This document shows, piece after piece, positions 8,506-18,019 of a DNA stretch of 44,812 bases. Source of the stretch: an uncultured Endozoicomonas sp. GTDB lineage: Bacteria; Pseudomonadota; Gammaproteobacteria; Pseudomonadales; Endozoicomonadaceae. The notes under the pieces were generated by a model. It was not told where the DNA came from, ran no database searches, and saw only the letters and a list, made by a program, of their open reading frames with translations. The translations under genes were made by a program, and so were the position numbers. The stretch's first letter is position 1; every line of letters starts with the position of its first letter. The DNA lies in NCBI RefSeq assembly GCF_947495845.1, contig NZ_CANMAO010000032.1, forward strand, positions 1 to 44,812. The letters are read 5' to 3'.

Positions 8506-10638
8506 TCACGACTCACGACGCCTTCTTACGATGGAGTTCACACCTTTAATAATCCGTATGCGCTTTATAATTCTGGCCAGATGTAAACGGTCACGGACGT
8601 TCAATACCAGTTGCACGACACTGCACTGAGAATCCTGCTCAACCATGCTGATTTTATCGATATTGCCTTCAACTGCTGTAATGGCGGTGGCCAGAGAAGC
8701 AATCATGCCACGGTGATGCTGAAGTTCGACACTCAGTTCCACCGTAAATTCACCGGAAACCTCTTTATCCCACTCAACCTCAAGCACCTTTTCAGGATGA
8801 TGGCGAATTTCTGCAACATTCGGGCAAGAATCCGTGTGAATTACGATGCCTCGGCCAGAACTGACATGCCCAACCACAGGATCGCCTGGGATTGGATAGC
8901 AGCACTTACCGAAGCTGATCACCATACCTTCAGAGCCACGAATGGACAGTGGCGCTTCCCGCTTGGAAATATCCAGCTGGCTCTTGCTCTCAGGCAGACT
9001 GCCCGGCTCAACCAGAATTTTGGCAACGATATAGGCCATTCGATTACCAAGGCCAACATCTTCCAGAAGCTCATCCAAATCGTTTAACTTGGAGTTAACG
9101 AGCTGATTTTTAATAGATTCCTCACCGATTTTTTCCAAATTACTGTCAAAGCTCAGAAGTGCTTTATTCAGTAAACGGCGACCAAGGGCAATGGATTCAT
9201 TTCTGCGCTGGTGTTTCAGGAAGTGTCGAATGTTGGAGCGAGCTTTGCCGGTAATAACAAAGTTCAGCCATGCTGCGTTTGGTCTGGCACCTGGAGCAGT
9301 GACCACTTCAACCGTCTGACCACTTTGCAAAGGCTGACTTAGCGACGCAAGCCGTTTATTTATACGGCACGCGACGCAAGTATTACCAACATCAGTATGC
9401 ACCGCGTATGCATAATCGACAGCTGTCGCACCTTTCGGCAGCTCAAAAATATGCCCTTTCGGCGTGAAGACATAAACTTCATCCGGAAAGAGATCGATTT
9501 TGACGTTCTCGATAAATTCGAGTGAGTCACCAGCGTTCTTTTGCAGTTCAAGAACGCCTTTCAACCATTGTCGGGTTCTGGCATGGCTGCCGGAGAGCGC
9601 TTCTTCACCAGACTTATATAACCAGTGGGCAGCAATACCATTGTTGGCCATGTCTTCCATTTCCTGTGTGCGGATCTGGATTTCTATGGGGACACCGTGC
9701 ATACCAAACAACGTGGTGTGCAGAGATTGATAACCGTTGGCTTTGGGAATAGCGATGTAATCTTTAAAACGACCCGGAATGGGCTTGTAGAAGTTATGGA
9801 CAATACCCAGCGCTCGATAACAACTATCCACACTGTCGACGATGACACGGAACGCAAACATATCCATGATTTCATCGAAGGATTTACTCTGGCTGCGCAT
9901 CTTGCGATAAATGCTGTAAAGGTGCTTTTCACGACCAACCACCCGGCCTTTTAGCCCTTCGTCTTCCAGACGTGCAGCGATGGCCTGCTGAACTTGTCCG
10001 ACCAGATCCTTACGATTGCCCCGGGCATTTTTTACCGCCTGACGAATGAGCCGTGAGCGCATGGGATACATGGCAAAAAAACCAAGATCTTCTAATTCAG
10101 TTCGTAAGGTGTGCATGCCAAGGCGATTGGCAATAGGGACGTAAATATCGAGGGTTTCTTTGGCTATCCTTCGTCGTTTATCTGGACGAAGTACGCCAAG
10201 GGTTCGCATATTGTGCAGACGATCCGCCAGCTTCACCAGAATTACCCGGATATCCCGAGCCATGGCCAACGCCATTTTCTGGAAATTTTCTGCCTGAGCC
10301 AGGGTTTTGTTCTCGAACTGCATGTTGGTCAGCTTGCTGACGCCGTCCACCATATCAGCGACCACATCACCAAACTGGCTGGCAAGGTCTTGCTTTTCGA
10401 TACCGGTATCTTCGATGACATCATGGAGCATCGCCGCCATCAGGCTGTGATGATCCATGTGCATATCCGCAAGAATGGACGCAACTTCGAGGGGATGAAT
10501 AATGTAGGGGTCGCCACTGCGGCGAGTTTGTCCGTCGTGTGCCTGCTCAGCATAGTAGTAGGCACGACGAACCAGGTTGACCTGCTCGGGATTCAGATAG
10601 GACTTCAAGCGGCCGGCAAACTCATCGATGGTCAGCAA
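8506..10638 (-). CDS. spoT: Bifunctional (p)ppGpp synthetase/hydrolase SpoT
   Basis: SpoT makes and degrades the alarmone (p)ppGpp. The 710-aa protein shows the expected order: an HD hydrolase domain (HDVIEDTG near residue 73 and KLADRLHNMRTL near 140), a synthetase domain (KHLYSIYRKM), a TGS domain (~390-450, VYVFTPKGHIFELPKGATAVD) and a C-terminal ACT domain (~640-710). The hydrolase HD pair is intact, separating it from RelA, where that domain is degenerate. The start is TTG, chosen because AAGGAG lies six to seven bases upstream and the N-terminus matches SpoT. rpoZ lies 101 bp upstream on the same strand. Confidence 0.96.
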   Translation of the reverse strand: MLTIDEFAGRLKSYLNPEQVNLVRRAYYYAEQAHDGQTRRSGDPYIIHPLEVASILADMHMDHHSLMAAMLHDVIEDTGIEKQDLASQFGDVVADMVDGVSKLTNMQFENKTLAQAENFQKMALAMARDIRVILVKLADRLHNMRTLGVLRPDKRRRIAKETLDIYVPIANRLGMHTLRTELEDLGFFAMYPMRSRLIRQAVKNARGNRKDLVGQVQQAIAARLEDEGLKGRVVGREKHLYSIYRKMRSQSKSFDEIMDMFAFRVIVDSVDSCYRALGIVHNFYKPIPGRFKDYIAIPKANGYQSLHTTLFGMHGVPIEIQIRTQEMEDMANNGIAAHWLYKSGEEALSGSHARTRQWLKGVLELQKNAGDSLEFIENVKIDLFPDEVYVFTPKGHIFELPKGATAVDYAYAVHTDVGNTCVACRINKRLASLSQPLQSGQTVEVVTAPGARPNAAWLNFVITGKARSNIRHFLKHQRRNESIALGRRLLNKALLSFDSNLEKIGEESIKNQLVNSKLNDLDELLEDVGLGNRMAYIVAKILVEPGSLPESKSQLDISKREAPLSIRGSEGMVISFGKCCYPIPGDPVVGHVSSGRGIVIHTDSCPNVAEIRHHPEKVLEVEWDKEVSGEFTVELSVELQHHRGMIASLATAITAVEGNIDKISMVEQDSQCSVVQLVLNVRDRLHLARIIKRIRIIKGVNSIVRRRRES

Positions 10639-10739
10639 AGTCCGCTCCTTATGCGCAGCTCATCCATTGCACCTTCACAACACTTTCTAAACACTTTTGC
10701 TACATAACTGCAGCCATTTACATGCAATAGAAAGCAGAA

Positions 10740-10994
10740 TCAATCCGCTTGTACACCTGCCAGGAACATGGCCGCTTCTTCGTCATCGATAGCGCGCTCA
10801 TCAACATTCAGGGGGGTTACCAGGCCCTCAGCGATTTCACGCAGGGCGACAACGGTAGGCTTGTCATTTTCCCAGGCAACTTTTGGGTCTTTACCGCCGA
10901 TAGTCAGCTGACGGGCACGCTTGGAAGCGACCATGACCAATTCAAAACGGTTGTCTACGTTATCCAGACAGTCTTCTACAGTTACTCGTGCCAC
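10740..10994 (-). CDS. rpoZ: RNA polymerase omega subunit RpoZ
   Basis: Omega promotes assembly of RNA polymerase through the beta-prime subunit and forms part of ppGpp site 1, which fits its place just before spoT. The protein has 84 aa with the typical [20 protein letters not shown] start and the conserved ASKRARQL. The start is GTG, with GGAG about nine bases upstream. In Pseudomonas and E. coli gmk lies directly upstream; here an aminopeptidase gene and an orphan gene occupy that position. Confidence 0.96.
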   Translation of the reverse strand: MARVTVEDCLDNVDNRFELVMVASKRARQLTIGGKDPKVAWENDKPTVVALREIAEGLVTPLNVDERAIDDEEAAMFLAGVQAD

Positions 10995-11224
10995 GGTGGT
11001 TTACTCCATCTTTGCAATCTTTGGGGATAAAGGTGCTGGCATCAATACAAATTAAATACTGTAAATTGAATGCCGGTTTGCCGGACCGTTTAGTTTACTT
11101 TACGACCCATAGCCAGACAAGCTTTAGCACGGTTAGTGTTTGCTCCATAGTCGTTGCGGATTATAGTATCGCTGTGTACTAAAACGATAAAATCACACTT
11201 CAAGAACACAGCTTTGGAATCTTC

Positions 11225-13024
11225 ATGGCCAATACAACCAGCCAACCTGAACAGCCCAAAAGGCTCAACGACCTCCGCAGCATGATGGCACAACAGGGCA
11301 TCGATGCATGGATCATCCCTTCTTCAGATGCTCATAACAGTGAATACGTCGCCAGCCATTGGGAAGGGCGCGCATGGCTTTCAGGCTTTACGGGGTCAGC
11401 GGGTACCGTGGTCGTTACTCAAGACAAAGCGGCCCTTTGGACGGATGGTCGCTATTTCCTTCAGGCTGAAGAGCAACTAATGGGCACGGGTATTGAGCTG
11501 ATGAAAGATGGCCAGCCTGATGTGCCAACCATGGCAGAATGGCTGACCAGCGAAGTGAAAGAGAAAGGCGTTGTTGGTTTTGATGGTGCCGTGCTGAATC
11601 TTAATACCGTGAGAACACTTGAAAATAAGCTCGCAGAAAAATCCATTAGCCTGAAAGGTGATCAAGATCTGCTGGATCAGATCTGGAGTGACCGCCCTTC
11701 ATTGCCAGCAGAGCCGGTCATTAATCACGAACTTTTTTATGCGGGCAAGTCGATTTCCGAAAAGCTGACCAATGTCCGCGAGCTTATGGCTATCAAAAAG
11801 GTGTCTGATCTGCTGATCACGACGCTGGATGATATCGCCTGGCTGTTTAACCTTCGTGGTTCTGATATCGAGTGCAACCCGGTGTTTCTGGCCTATGCCA
11901 TGGTTTCTCAGGATGCCGTAACACTGTTCACTGATAGCAGTCGTATCACTTCAGAAGCTATGCAGTCACTGAATGACAGCAAGGTTTCCCTGGAAGCATA
12001 TGACGATATTTTCAAACACTTGTCTGCACTGTCGGAACCCACGACCCTGCTGATTAATCCGGCTTCCACAAGCTATAAGCTGGCTTCTGTGATCCCGGAA
12101 AACATTAATAAAATCGAAGACCGCCTGCCTACCACAAATCTGAAAGCCATTAAGAACAGCACTGAAATCGAGAGGATGAAAGATTGCCATCGTCGTGACG
12201 GCGTTGCCATGGTGCGCTTTATACGCTGGCTGGAAACCAATATCCCCACCGGCAAGCTGGATGAAGTCAATATTGATGAGCAGCTGGTGCAGTTCAGGGC
12301 TGAAGCGCCTGAATTCAAAGGTGTCAGCTTTCCAGCGATTGTTGGTTACGCTGGACACGGGGCAATCATCCATTACCGGGCAGATAAAGACAGCGCCTAC
12401 AACGTTAAAGAGAAAGGCTTGTTGCTGATTGACTCCGGCGGCCAATATCCCGATGGCACCACCGATATTACCCGTACTTTTGCCTGTGGCGAGCTAACTG
12501 AAGAAGAGAAGCGCGATTACACCCTGGTGATGAAAAGCCATATCGCCATGGCATCCGCAAAATTCAAAGCCGGTACTATTGGCATGCAGCTGGATGCCAT
12601 TACCCGCCAACCTATGTGGGCAGAGGGCATGGACTACAACCATGGCACTGGTCATGGTGTTGGTTTCTTTCTGAACGTGCATGAAGGCCCCATGAGTGTT
12701 AGCCCAAAATTGATAGAAGTTGCTCTCAAGCCGGGAATGGTGATTACCAATGAACCAGGTGTTTATCGCAGTAATAAACATGGCATTCGTCTGGAAAACA
12801 TCATGCTTGTGGCTGAATACGTTAAGAATGATTTCGGCAACTTTCATCAGCTAGAGCTTCTGACAATGGCTCCTTTTGATACTAAACCACTGCTGGTAGA
12901 AATGCTTACCGAACCTGAAAAGTTATGGCTAAACAATTATCATCAAAATGTTTTTGAGGAATTATCTCCATTGCTGAGTTCTGAAGATAAAGATTGGTTA
13001 CAGCAAAAAACAATGGCTCTCTAA
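11225..13024 (+). CDS. Xaa-Pro aminopeptidase, three-domain M24B type
   Basis: This metallopeptidase removes an N-terminal residue preceding proline. At 599 aa it is the long, three-domain form (like eukaryotic XPNPEP1) rather than E. coli PepP of about 440 aa. Two creatinase-like N-terminal domains come first, then the pita-bread catalytic domain. Its metal ligands are visible: the two Asp in IDSGGQYPDGTTDITRTF, His in GTGHGVGFF, and Glu in TNEPGVY and IRLENIML. A short C-terminal extension (~540-599) matches the M24 C-terminal domain. The protein is cytosolic, with no signal. It is divergent from rpoZ and convergent with the orphan gene, a position not occupied by it in pseudomonads. Confidence 0.92.
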   Translation: MANTTSQPEQPKRLNDLRSMMAQQGIDAWIIPSSDAHNSEYVASHWEGRAWLSGFTGSAGTVVVTQDKAALWTDGRYFLQAEEQLMGTGIELMKDGQPDVPTMAEWLTSEVKEKGVVGFDGAVLNLNTVRTLENKLAEKSISLKGDQDLLDQIWSDRPSLPAEPVINHELFYAGKSISEKLTNVRELMAIKKVSDLLITTLDDIAWLFNLRGSDIECNPVFLAYAMVSQDAVTLFTDSSRITSEAMQSLNDSKVSLEAYDDIFKHLSALSEPTTLLINPASTSYKLASVIPENINKIEDRLPTTNLKAIKNSTEIERMKDCHRRDGVAMVRFIRWLETNIPTGKLDEVNIDEQLVQFRAEAPEFKGVSFPAIVGYAGHGAIIHYRADKDSAYNVKEKGLLLIDSGGQYPDGTTDITRTFACGELTEEEKRDYTLVMKSHIAMASAKFKAGTIGMQLDAITRQPMWAEGMDYNHGTGHGVGFFLNVHEGPMSVSPKLIEVALKPGMVITNEPGVYRSNKHGIRLENIMLVAEYVKNDFGNFHQLELLTMAPFDTKPLLVEMLTEPEKLWLNNYHQNVFEELSPLLSSEDKDWLQQKTMAL

Positions 13025-13056
13025 TTATTGCTATCCAACAATAGTGGTTGTTTGGT

Positions 13057-14628
13057 CTATTTGCCTGACAGCCACTTCAAATCAAAGCGAACTGCCAACC
13101 CTCCTAAATTGACATTTGCAAATTTTCCTTTTTTCTTCAGGGTATGTTGATCAATAATCTGTGAAAGCTCTTTTAATAATTTTCCCTCTAGTTTTTTGGG
13201 AGGTAAGGAAGCCCTCTTGAATTTTGTCAGATCATTATCAATAGCCTCTTTAATCGATTTTGAAAGCTTCTCCTGTAAAACGCATTGGATAGAAGGGTAT
13301 TTCTTATAAACTGCAAAGTTCCGGCGCTCCATTTTATCAACCAGCCTTAATACATCGCGTCTAAAAGAGTCTAACAAAATACCCCTCTTACTGTAGGGAA
13401 GCTTTTCGGCAACGCTTTGCTCCCAGGACAAGATATCCTTCATACAAACCACACCAGATTCATTTAAACTTCCTGATGTCCTAACATTCATATCATATTG
13501 CTGATCAGCCAATACTTTCAGAACAGACTCCCTGTATTCTCGTACTATACTGTCACCCCCTCCTGAGCGAGACTTCAGCTTTTCATTCATTTCTCCGGCT
13601 GTTTTCCGAGCATGTTTTTCTATTCTTTGCGTTGCTTTACCAACCCAGGCCGTTGAGTTATTGGAAAATAATGCGCGCACCCCCTTGTCTTTTCCATTCT
13701 TGATGAGGTCTTCTATTTTTAACCGGGTCTTTTCTTCTGTCTTCCTGACCAAATCGTTATAAACGTTCCCATAATCCTTTATTCCTTCTTTTGAAAGTAA
13801 ACGTGTTACAGACTTAGATTTCTTACGCAATTTTTCCCCGGCACTCTCAAACTGCCTGACCAATTCATCGTCTGGCTTATCGGTTTTATTCATTTCCTTT
13901 TTCAACTTTTTAAATTGAGCCTCAGTCTTATTCCGCTGTTCAACATGCTCATCTGCATAAAAGCAATCCAGATTAAGACCTACATCATAAATCAGCTGTT
14001 GATCCTCCTTAGAAAAACGTCCAACCTGAATCAAGTTGCTTGCAAAGGACCTACGCATGCGGTAATCATGCATTTTAATAAGTCGCTGTGACTGTACAAT
14101 ATCCATTGAATGCTGGACGACTTGGTCGATCGTTGATGTTTTTTCCCCTATTTTGAGGGTTTGTGTCAACAGAGATTCATGAGCCACCATTTCAACCAGC
14201 TGATTATATTTTTTACTACTCTCTTTTGATGATGGTTTGTGCTCAGAACTGTACCCTTTCGACTTGCACTCATCCCGAATAGTGCTTAAAAACTCGGTAA
14301 TACCTCTCGATACTTCATTTGGATCACTACTGCTTAAAGCCTTGTGAAAGATTTTATTGAGTGTCGCTGAACCAGACGTTTCTTTTTTGATATAGTTCTG
14401 TTTCGGTTCAATGGTTGTCAGAGAGCGGGAGCTTAAACTCGTCTGCAAACTGGACCTTGAACTTGCCTTACTCTTTAGATCAATAAAGCCAGAGTCTACA
14501 CTAGACGTTGATATGGCGCGCCCCCGAAACTTTCTTGAGGCCTGACCTGACTGCCTACCTTCTTGGCTCTGACCTACAAGCCTAACAACGTTTTGGGATG
14601 AAATACCCGAGTTATTAGTAATCCCCAT
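13057..14628 (-). CDS. Hypothetical Ser/Lys-rich protein, orphan, effector-like N-terminus
   Basis: I do not recognise a family for this 523-aa protein. The first ~100 residues are rich in Ser, Gln and Arg with no hydrophobic segment. The remainder is highly charged and predicted helical, with coiled-coil-like Lys/Glu runs around residues 230-290. I place the start at the ATG at 14628, because GGAG lies five bases upstream; the ATG at 14649 lacks such a site. The gene is AT-richer than its neighbours and sits between gmk and pepP, splitting the usual gmk-rpoZ pair. A Ser-rich unstructured N-terminus followed by a helical body is common in type III secreted effectors; that is inference only. 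Confidence 0.65.
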   Translation of the reverse strand: MGITNNSGISSQNVVRLVGQSQEGRQSGQASRKFRGRAISTSSVDSGFIDLKSKASSRSSLQTSLSSRSLTTIEPKQNYIKKETSGSATLNKIFHKALSSSDPNEVSRGITEFLSTIRDECKSKGYSSEHKPSSKESSKKYNQLVEMVAHESLLTQTLKIGEKTSTIDQVVQHSMDIVQSQRLIKMHDYRMRRSFASNLIQVGRFSKEDQQLIYDVGLNLDCFYADEHVEQRNKTEAQFKKLKKEMNKTDKPDDELVRQFESAGEKLRKKSKSVTRLLSKEGIKDYGNVYNDLVRKTEEKTRLKIEDLIKNGKDKGVRALFSNNSTAWVGKATQRIEKHARKTAGEMNEKLKSRSGGGDSIVREYRESVLKVLADQQYDMNVRTSGSLNESGVVCMKDILSWEQSVAEKLPYSKRGILLDSFRRDVLRLVDKMERRNFAVYKKYPSIQCVLQEKLSKSIKEAIDNDLTKFKRASLPPKKLEGKLLKELSQIIDQHTLKKKGKFANVNLGGLAVRFDLKWLSGK

Positions 14629-14805
14629 TTTCGCTCCAAAATGAATCATATCACTCTAAATAGCGGCTAAAGGGGCATTCTCATTACTCGATGTTTTCAT
14701 TACCTTGAATAGGTTGTATGCAAGAGGGAGGTGTAGCTGGTGACTGAGATTTGCGCTGCCAGATTTGTCAAAGCAGCGCTTTAGAGAGAAGACAGAAAAT
14801 AAGAC

Positions 14806-15459
<654 letters not shown>

Positions 15460-15548
15460 TTATAGAATAAAGCAGGCTAGAGCGCTGTCCAAAAAATTGC
15501 GCCGCCTTTCTGCTAAATCGACCACTAAAACTCTGTTTTTAATGGTGA

Positions 15549-16418
15549 TTATTCGATGTTCTGTACCTGTTCCCGCATCTGCTCAATATAAACCTTCAGG
15601 TTCACCGCACTCTGGGTCAGCCCGGAGTGAATCGATTTGGATGACAGGGTATTGGCCTCTCGGTTCAGCTCCTGCATGAGGAAATCCAGCCTACGACCAA
15701 CAGCCCCTTGGCCTGAAGTATTCAGTGTACGTCGAACTTCTGAAAAGTGTGCTTCCAGGCGATCCAACTCCTCATCAACATCCATTTTCTGCGCCAGTAT
15801 CACCATTTCCTGCTCCAGACGCTCAGGATTCAGCTCCTGTTTCGCTTCTGATAACCGGTCTAGAATCTTTTCCCGCTGGTTCTTGAGAATGCCCGGCAAC
15901 AGCACTCGCAGCTGCTTCACTTCTTCCCCCATATTATCCAATCGGGTTTCAATGAAGGCTTTCAGCTCGTTCCCCTCACGCTGGCGCATTTGTATCAACT
16001 GTTTAATGGCTTCTTTAAAACTGTTGACCGCAGCCGCATTGATTTCCTTCAGCTCCATCTCTTCAACCGCCTGCACACCAGGCCATTGCAACACCTCCAA
16101 AGGATTCACTGCCGCAACCGAAGCAAACCGGGATTCAACCTCTTGAATCGCTTGAGAGAGCTTTTCCAGCATGGGACGGTTCAACTCCAATACCTGAGCC
16201 TGATCCATCAGCTGATATTTCAGCGTGCATTCCACCTTGCCACGCTTTAACTGTTTGCGCAGTACTTCCCTAAGCTGGGGCTCTGTTTCACGCCCCTGAT
16301 CAGGAAGGCGGAAATGCGGTTCGAGATAGCGGTGGTTAACCGATCGAATTTCCCATGCCAGGCTGCCCCAGGCTTCCTGTACCTGGACCCGGGCGAATGC
16401 AGTCATGCTGGATATCAT
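15549..16418 (-). CDS. yicC: YicC family endoribonuclease
   Basis: YicC-like proteins are conserved stress-related endoribonucleases. The 289-aa protein has the family N-terminus MISSMTAFAR and the RSVNHRYLEPHFRLP motif (~27-41). The C-terminal DUF1732 region contains GRRLDFLMQELNREANTL (~247-264), the most conserved block. It is divergent from rph and upstream of gmk with a 128-bp gap. A second in-frame ATG at residue 5 cannot be excluded as start. Confidence 0.94.
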   Translation of the reverse strand: MISSMTAFARVQVQEAWGSLAWEIRSVNHRYLEPHFRLPDQGRETEPQLREVLRKQLKRGKVECTLKYQLMDQAQVLELNRPMLEKLSQAIQEVESRFASVAAVNPLEVLQWPGVQAVEEMELKEINAAAVNSFKEAIKQLIQMRQREGNELKAFIETRLDNMGEEVKQLRVLLPGILKNQREKILDRLSEAKQELNPERLEQEMVILAQKMDVDEELDRLEAHFSEVRRTLNTSGQGAVGRRLDFLMQELNREANTLSSKSIHSGLTQSAVNLKVYIEQMREQVQNIE

Positions 16419-16490
16419 GAAATACTCTTTTCTCGGTCGATAAATTAACGGGTAATTATTAAGAAGTTTACGGATAAATTAAACAGTGTT

Positions 16491-16519
16491 TTCCCGAAAA
16501 CCGTTAGAACCGTTATAAT
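16491..16519 (+). promoter_or_regulatory. Probable rph promoter
   Basis: A perfect TATAAT -10 lies at 16514-16519, 44 bp before the rph ATG. A weak -35 (TTCCCG, 16491-16496) is 17 bp upstream. The poor -35 makes the assignment tentative. Confidence 0.4.
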
Positions 16520-16562
16520 TCCGCAAAATTATCATTTCCTGAACATGCCTAAGGTAGACACC

Positions 16563-17279
16563 ATGCGTCCAAGTGGAAGAACGGCCGATCAACTTCGCGA
16601 TGTAAAAATCACTCGCAATTATACCAAACACGCCGAAGGTTCAGTCCTTGTTGAGTTTGGTGATACTAAAGTGATCTGCACCGCTTCTGTAGAGCGTGGT
16701 GTTCCCCGTTTCCTGAAAGGCTCTGGTAAAGGCTGGGTCACGGCAGAATACGGCATGCTGCCGCGCTCCACCACTGAGCGTATGGGCAGAGAAGCCTCCC
16801 GTGGCAAGCAGGGCGGTAGAACACAGGAAATTCAGCGTTTGATTGGCCGCGCACTTCGCGCAGCAGTGGATATGAAGAAGCTGGGAGAAAACACCATCAA
16901 TATCGACTGCGATGTTATCCAGGCAGATGGCGGCACCAGAACAGCCTCTATTACCGGTGCCTGTGTTGCCCTGGTAGATGCTATTCGACACATGCAGAAA
17001 AAGAACATGGTCAAAGCAGACCCATTGCTCCATATGATTGCTGCCGTGTCTGTTGGTATTTATAAAGGCAGCCCGGTGCTGGATTTGGATTACCCAGAAG
17101 ATTCCAGTGCTGAAACGGACATGAACGTGGTCATGACCGATGCCAGCGGTTTTATCGAAATTCAGGGAACCGCTGAAGCTGCACCTTTTAGCCAGAACGA
17201 GATGCTGGCCATGATGGCTCTGGCTCGCTCTGGTATCGAAGAGATCATCACTCTGCAGAAAAAAGCGCTGGAAGAGTGA
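16563..17279 (+). CDS. rph: Ribonuclease PH
   Basis: RNase PH trims the 3' end of tRNA precursors by phosphorolysis. The start is placed at the ATG at 16563 ([14 protein letters not shown]), matching the family and with AAGG seven bases upstream; an upstream in-frame ATG at 16545 is rejected. The 238-aa protein carries all signatures: [61 protein letters not shown] and the catalytic-region [10 protein letters not shown]. It is followed by a short tandem repeat starting at the stop codon and a strong terminator. Confidence 0.97.
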   Translation: MRPSGRTADQLRDVKITRNYTKHAEGSVLVEFGDTKVICTASVERGVPRFLKGSGKGWVTAEYGMLPRSTTERMGREASRGKQGGRTQEIQRLIGRALRAAVDMKKLGENTINIDCDVIQADGGTRTASITGACVALVDAIRHMQKKNMVKADPLLHMIAAVSVGIYKGSPVLDLDYPEDSSAETDMNVVMTDASGFIEIQGTAEAAPFSQNEMLAMMALARSGIEEIITLQKKALEE

Positions 17280-17312
17280 CACTTTTTCTGACACTTTTTC
17301 TGACACTTTTCC
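17277..17312. repeat. Tandem repeat, 12 bp x 3, anchored on the rph stop codon
   Basis: TGACACTTTTTC occurs at 17277-17288 and 17289-17300, with a third copy TGACACTTTTCC at 17301-17312. The first TGA is the rph stop codon, so the array duplicates the terminus of the gene into the intergenic region. Confidence 0.93.
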
Positions 17313-17350
17313 GGTCAATCGCTGTCTGATCACTTAGTTAATCTATCTTT

Positions 17351-17379
17351 AAAAAGCCCCTTCGCTCTTGGGGCTTTTT
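17351..17379 (+). terminator. Rho-independent terminator of rph
   Basis: The 10-bp arms AAAAAGCCCC (17351-17360) and GGGGCTTTTT (17370-17379) are perfectly paired around a 9-nt loop and give a U-tract. Confidence 0.9.
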
Positions 17380-17395
17380 ATCAAAGGCAGGCTAT

Positions 17396-18019
17396 GTGAT
17401 TATTTCGCTGATTGGTGCGTCGAGCACCGGAAAAACAACCTTATCGTCAGCACTGAAGCAAAATCTGGGCAGTGAATGGTCAGTCTTTGATGACTACTAC
17501 CGTCAGACCGCACTGAAACTGGGCTATCAGTCACCCCGAGAAGCGATTCTTGAGAACTCTGACAGCCGTCAGTTTGCTTCTACCGCCATGACAGCATCCG
17601 CTCTGGGCGCCATGCTTCAATGGTGTGAAAACCTTGATGGCGGCCATGGCATTATTGATACGGGTCTGCCCTCTATTCTTTCCTTTCACCAGTACTGGCT
17701 TAATGTCTGCGACAGCCCGATCAGCCCTTATACATTGCGATTAGCCCAAGCCATTGCCAAAAAAATTGATGCTTACATTTATCTACCAATTGACGTACTG
17801 CCTATTGAAAACGACGGGCTACGCAGCACAGATAGCGGCTTTCAAAAGGAAATTGATCAGTGGATTGTTCACTGCCAGAGCGAACTGCAGATTCCAGAAA
17901 GCTCAGTGCTCAGGATAGAAGGCGGGGATTTAGAGGCAAGAGTTGAGAAGTGCATGAATTTGATCAGTACACTTCTCCGGAAAGAGCAAGCAGACTACAT
18001 GCCCAATTCCCAGTCGTAA
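17396..18019 (+). CDS. P-loop ATPase / kinase-like protein (AAA_28, NadR-kinase-like)
   Basis: This 207-aa protein has a Walker A motif GASSTGKTTL at residues 7-16. Its overall size resembles AAA_28 or NadR-type nucleoside kinases, and LPIDVLPIENDGLRSTDSGFQKEID resembles the lid/acceptor region of that group. The acceptor substrate is unknown; a ribosylnicotinamide- or nucleoside-kinase role is only a possibility. The start is GTG, just after the rph terminator. The 3' end overlaps the 3' end of crc on the other strand by 25 bp. Confidence 0.7.
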   Translation: MIISLIGASSTGKTTLSSALKQNLGSEWSVFDDYYRQTALKLGYQSPREAILENSDSRQFASTAMTASALGAMLQWCENLDGGHGIIDTGLPSILSFHQYWLNVCDSPISPYTLRLAQAIAKKIDAYIYLPIDVLPIENDGLRSTDSGFQKEIDQWIVHCQSELQIPESSVLRIEGGDLEARVEKCMNLISTLLRKEQADYMPNSQS

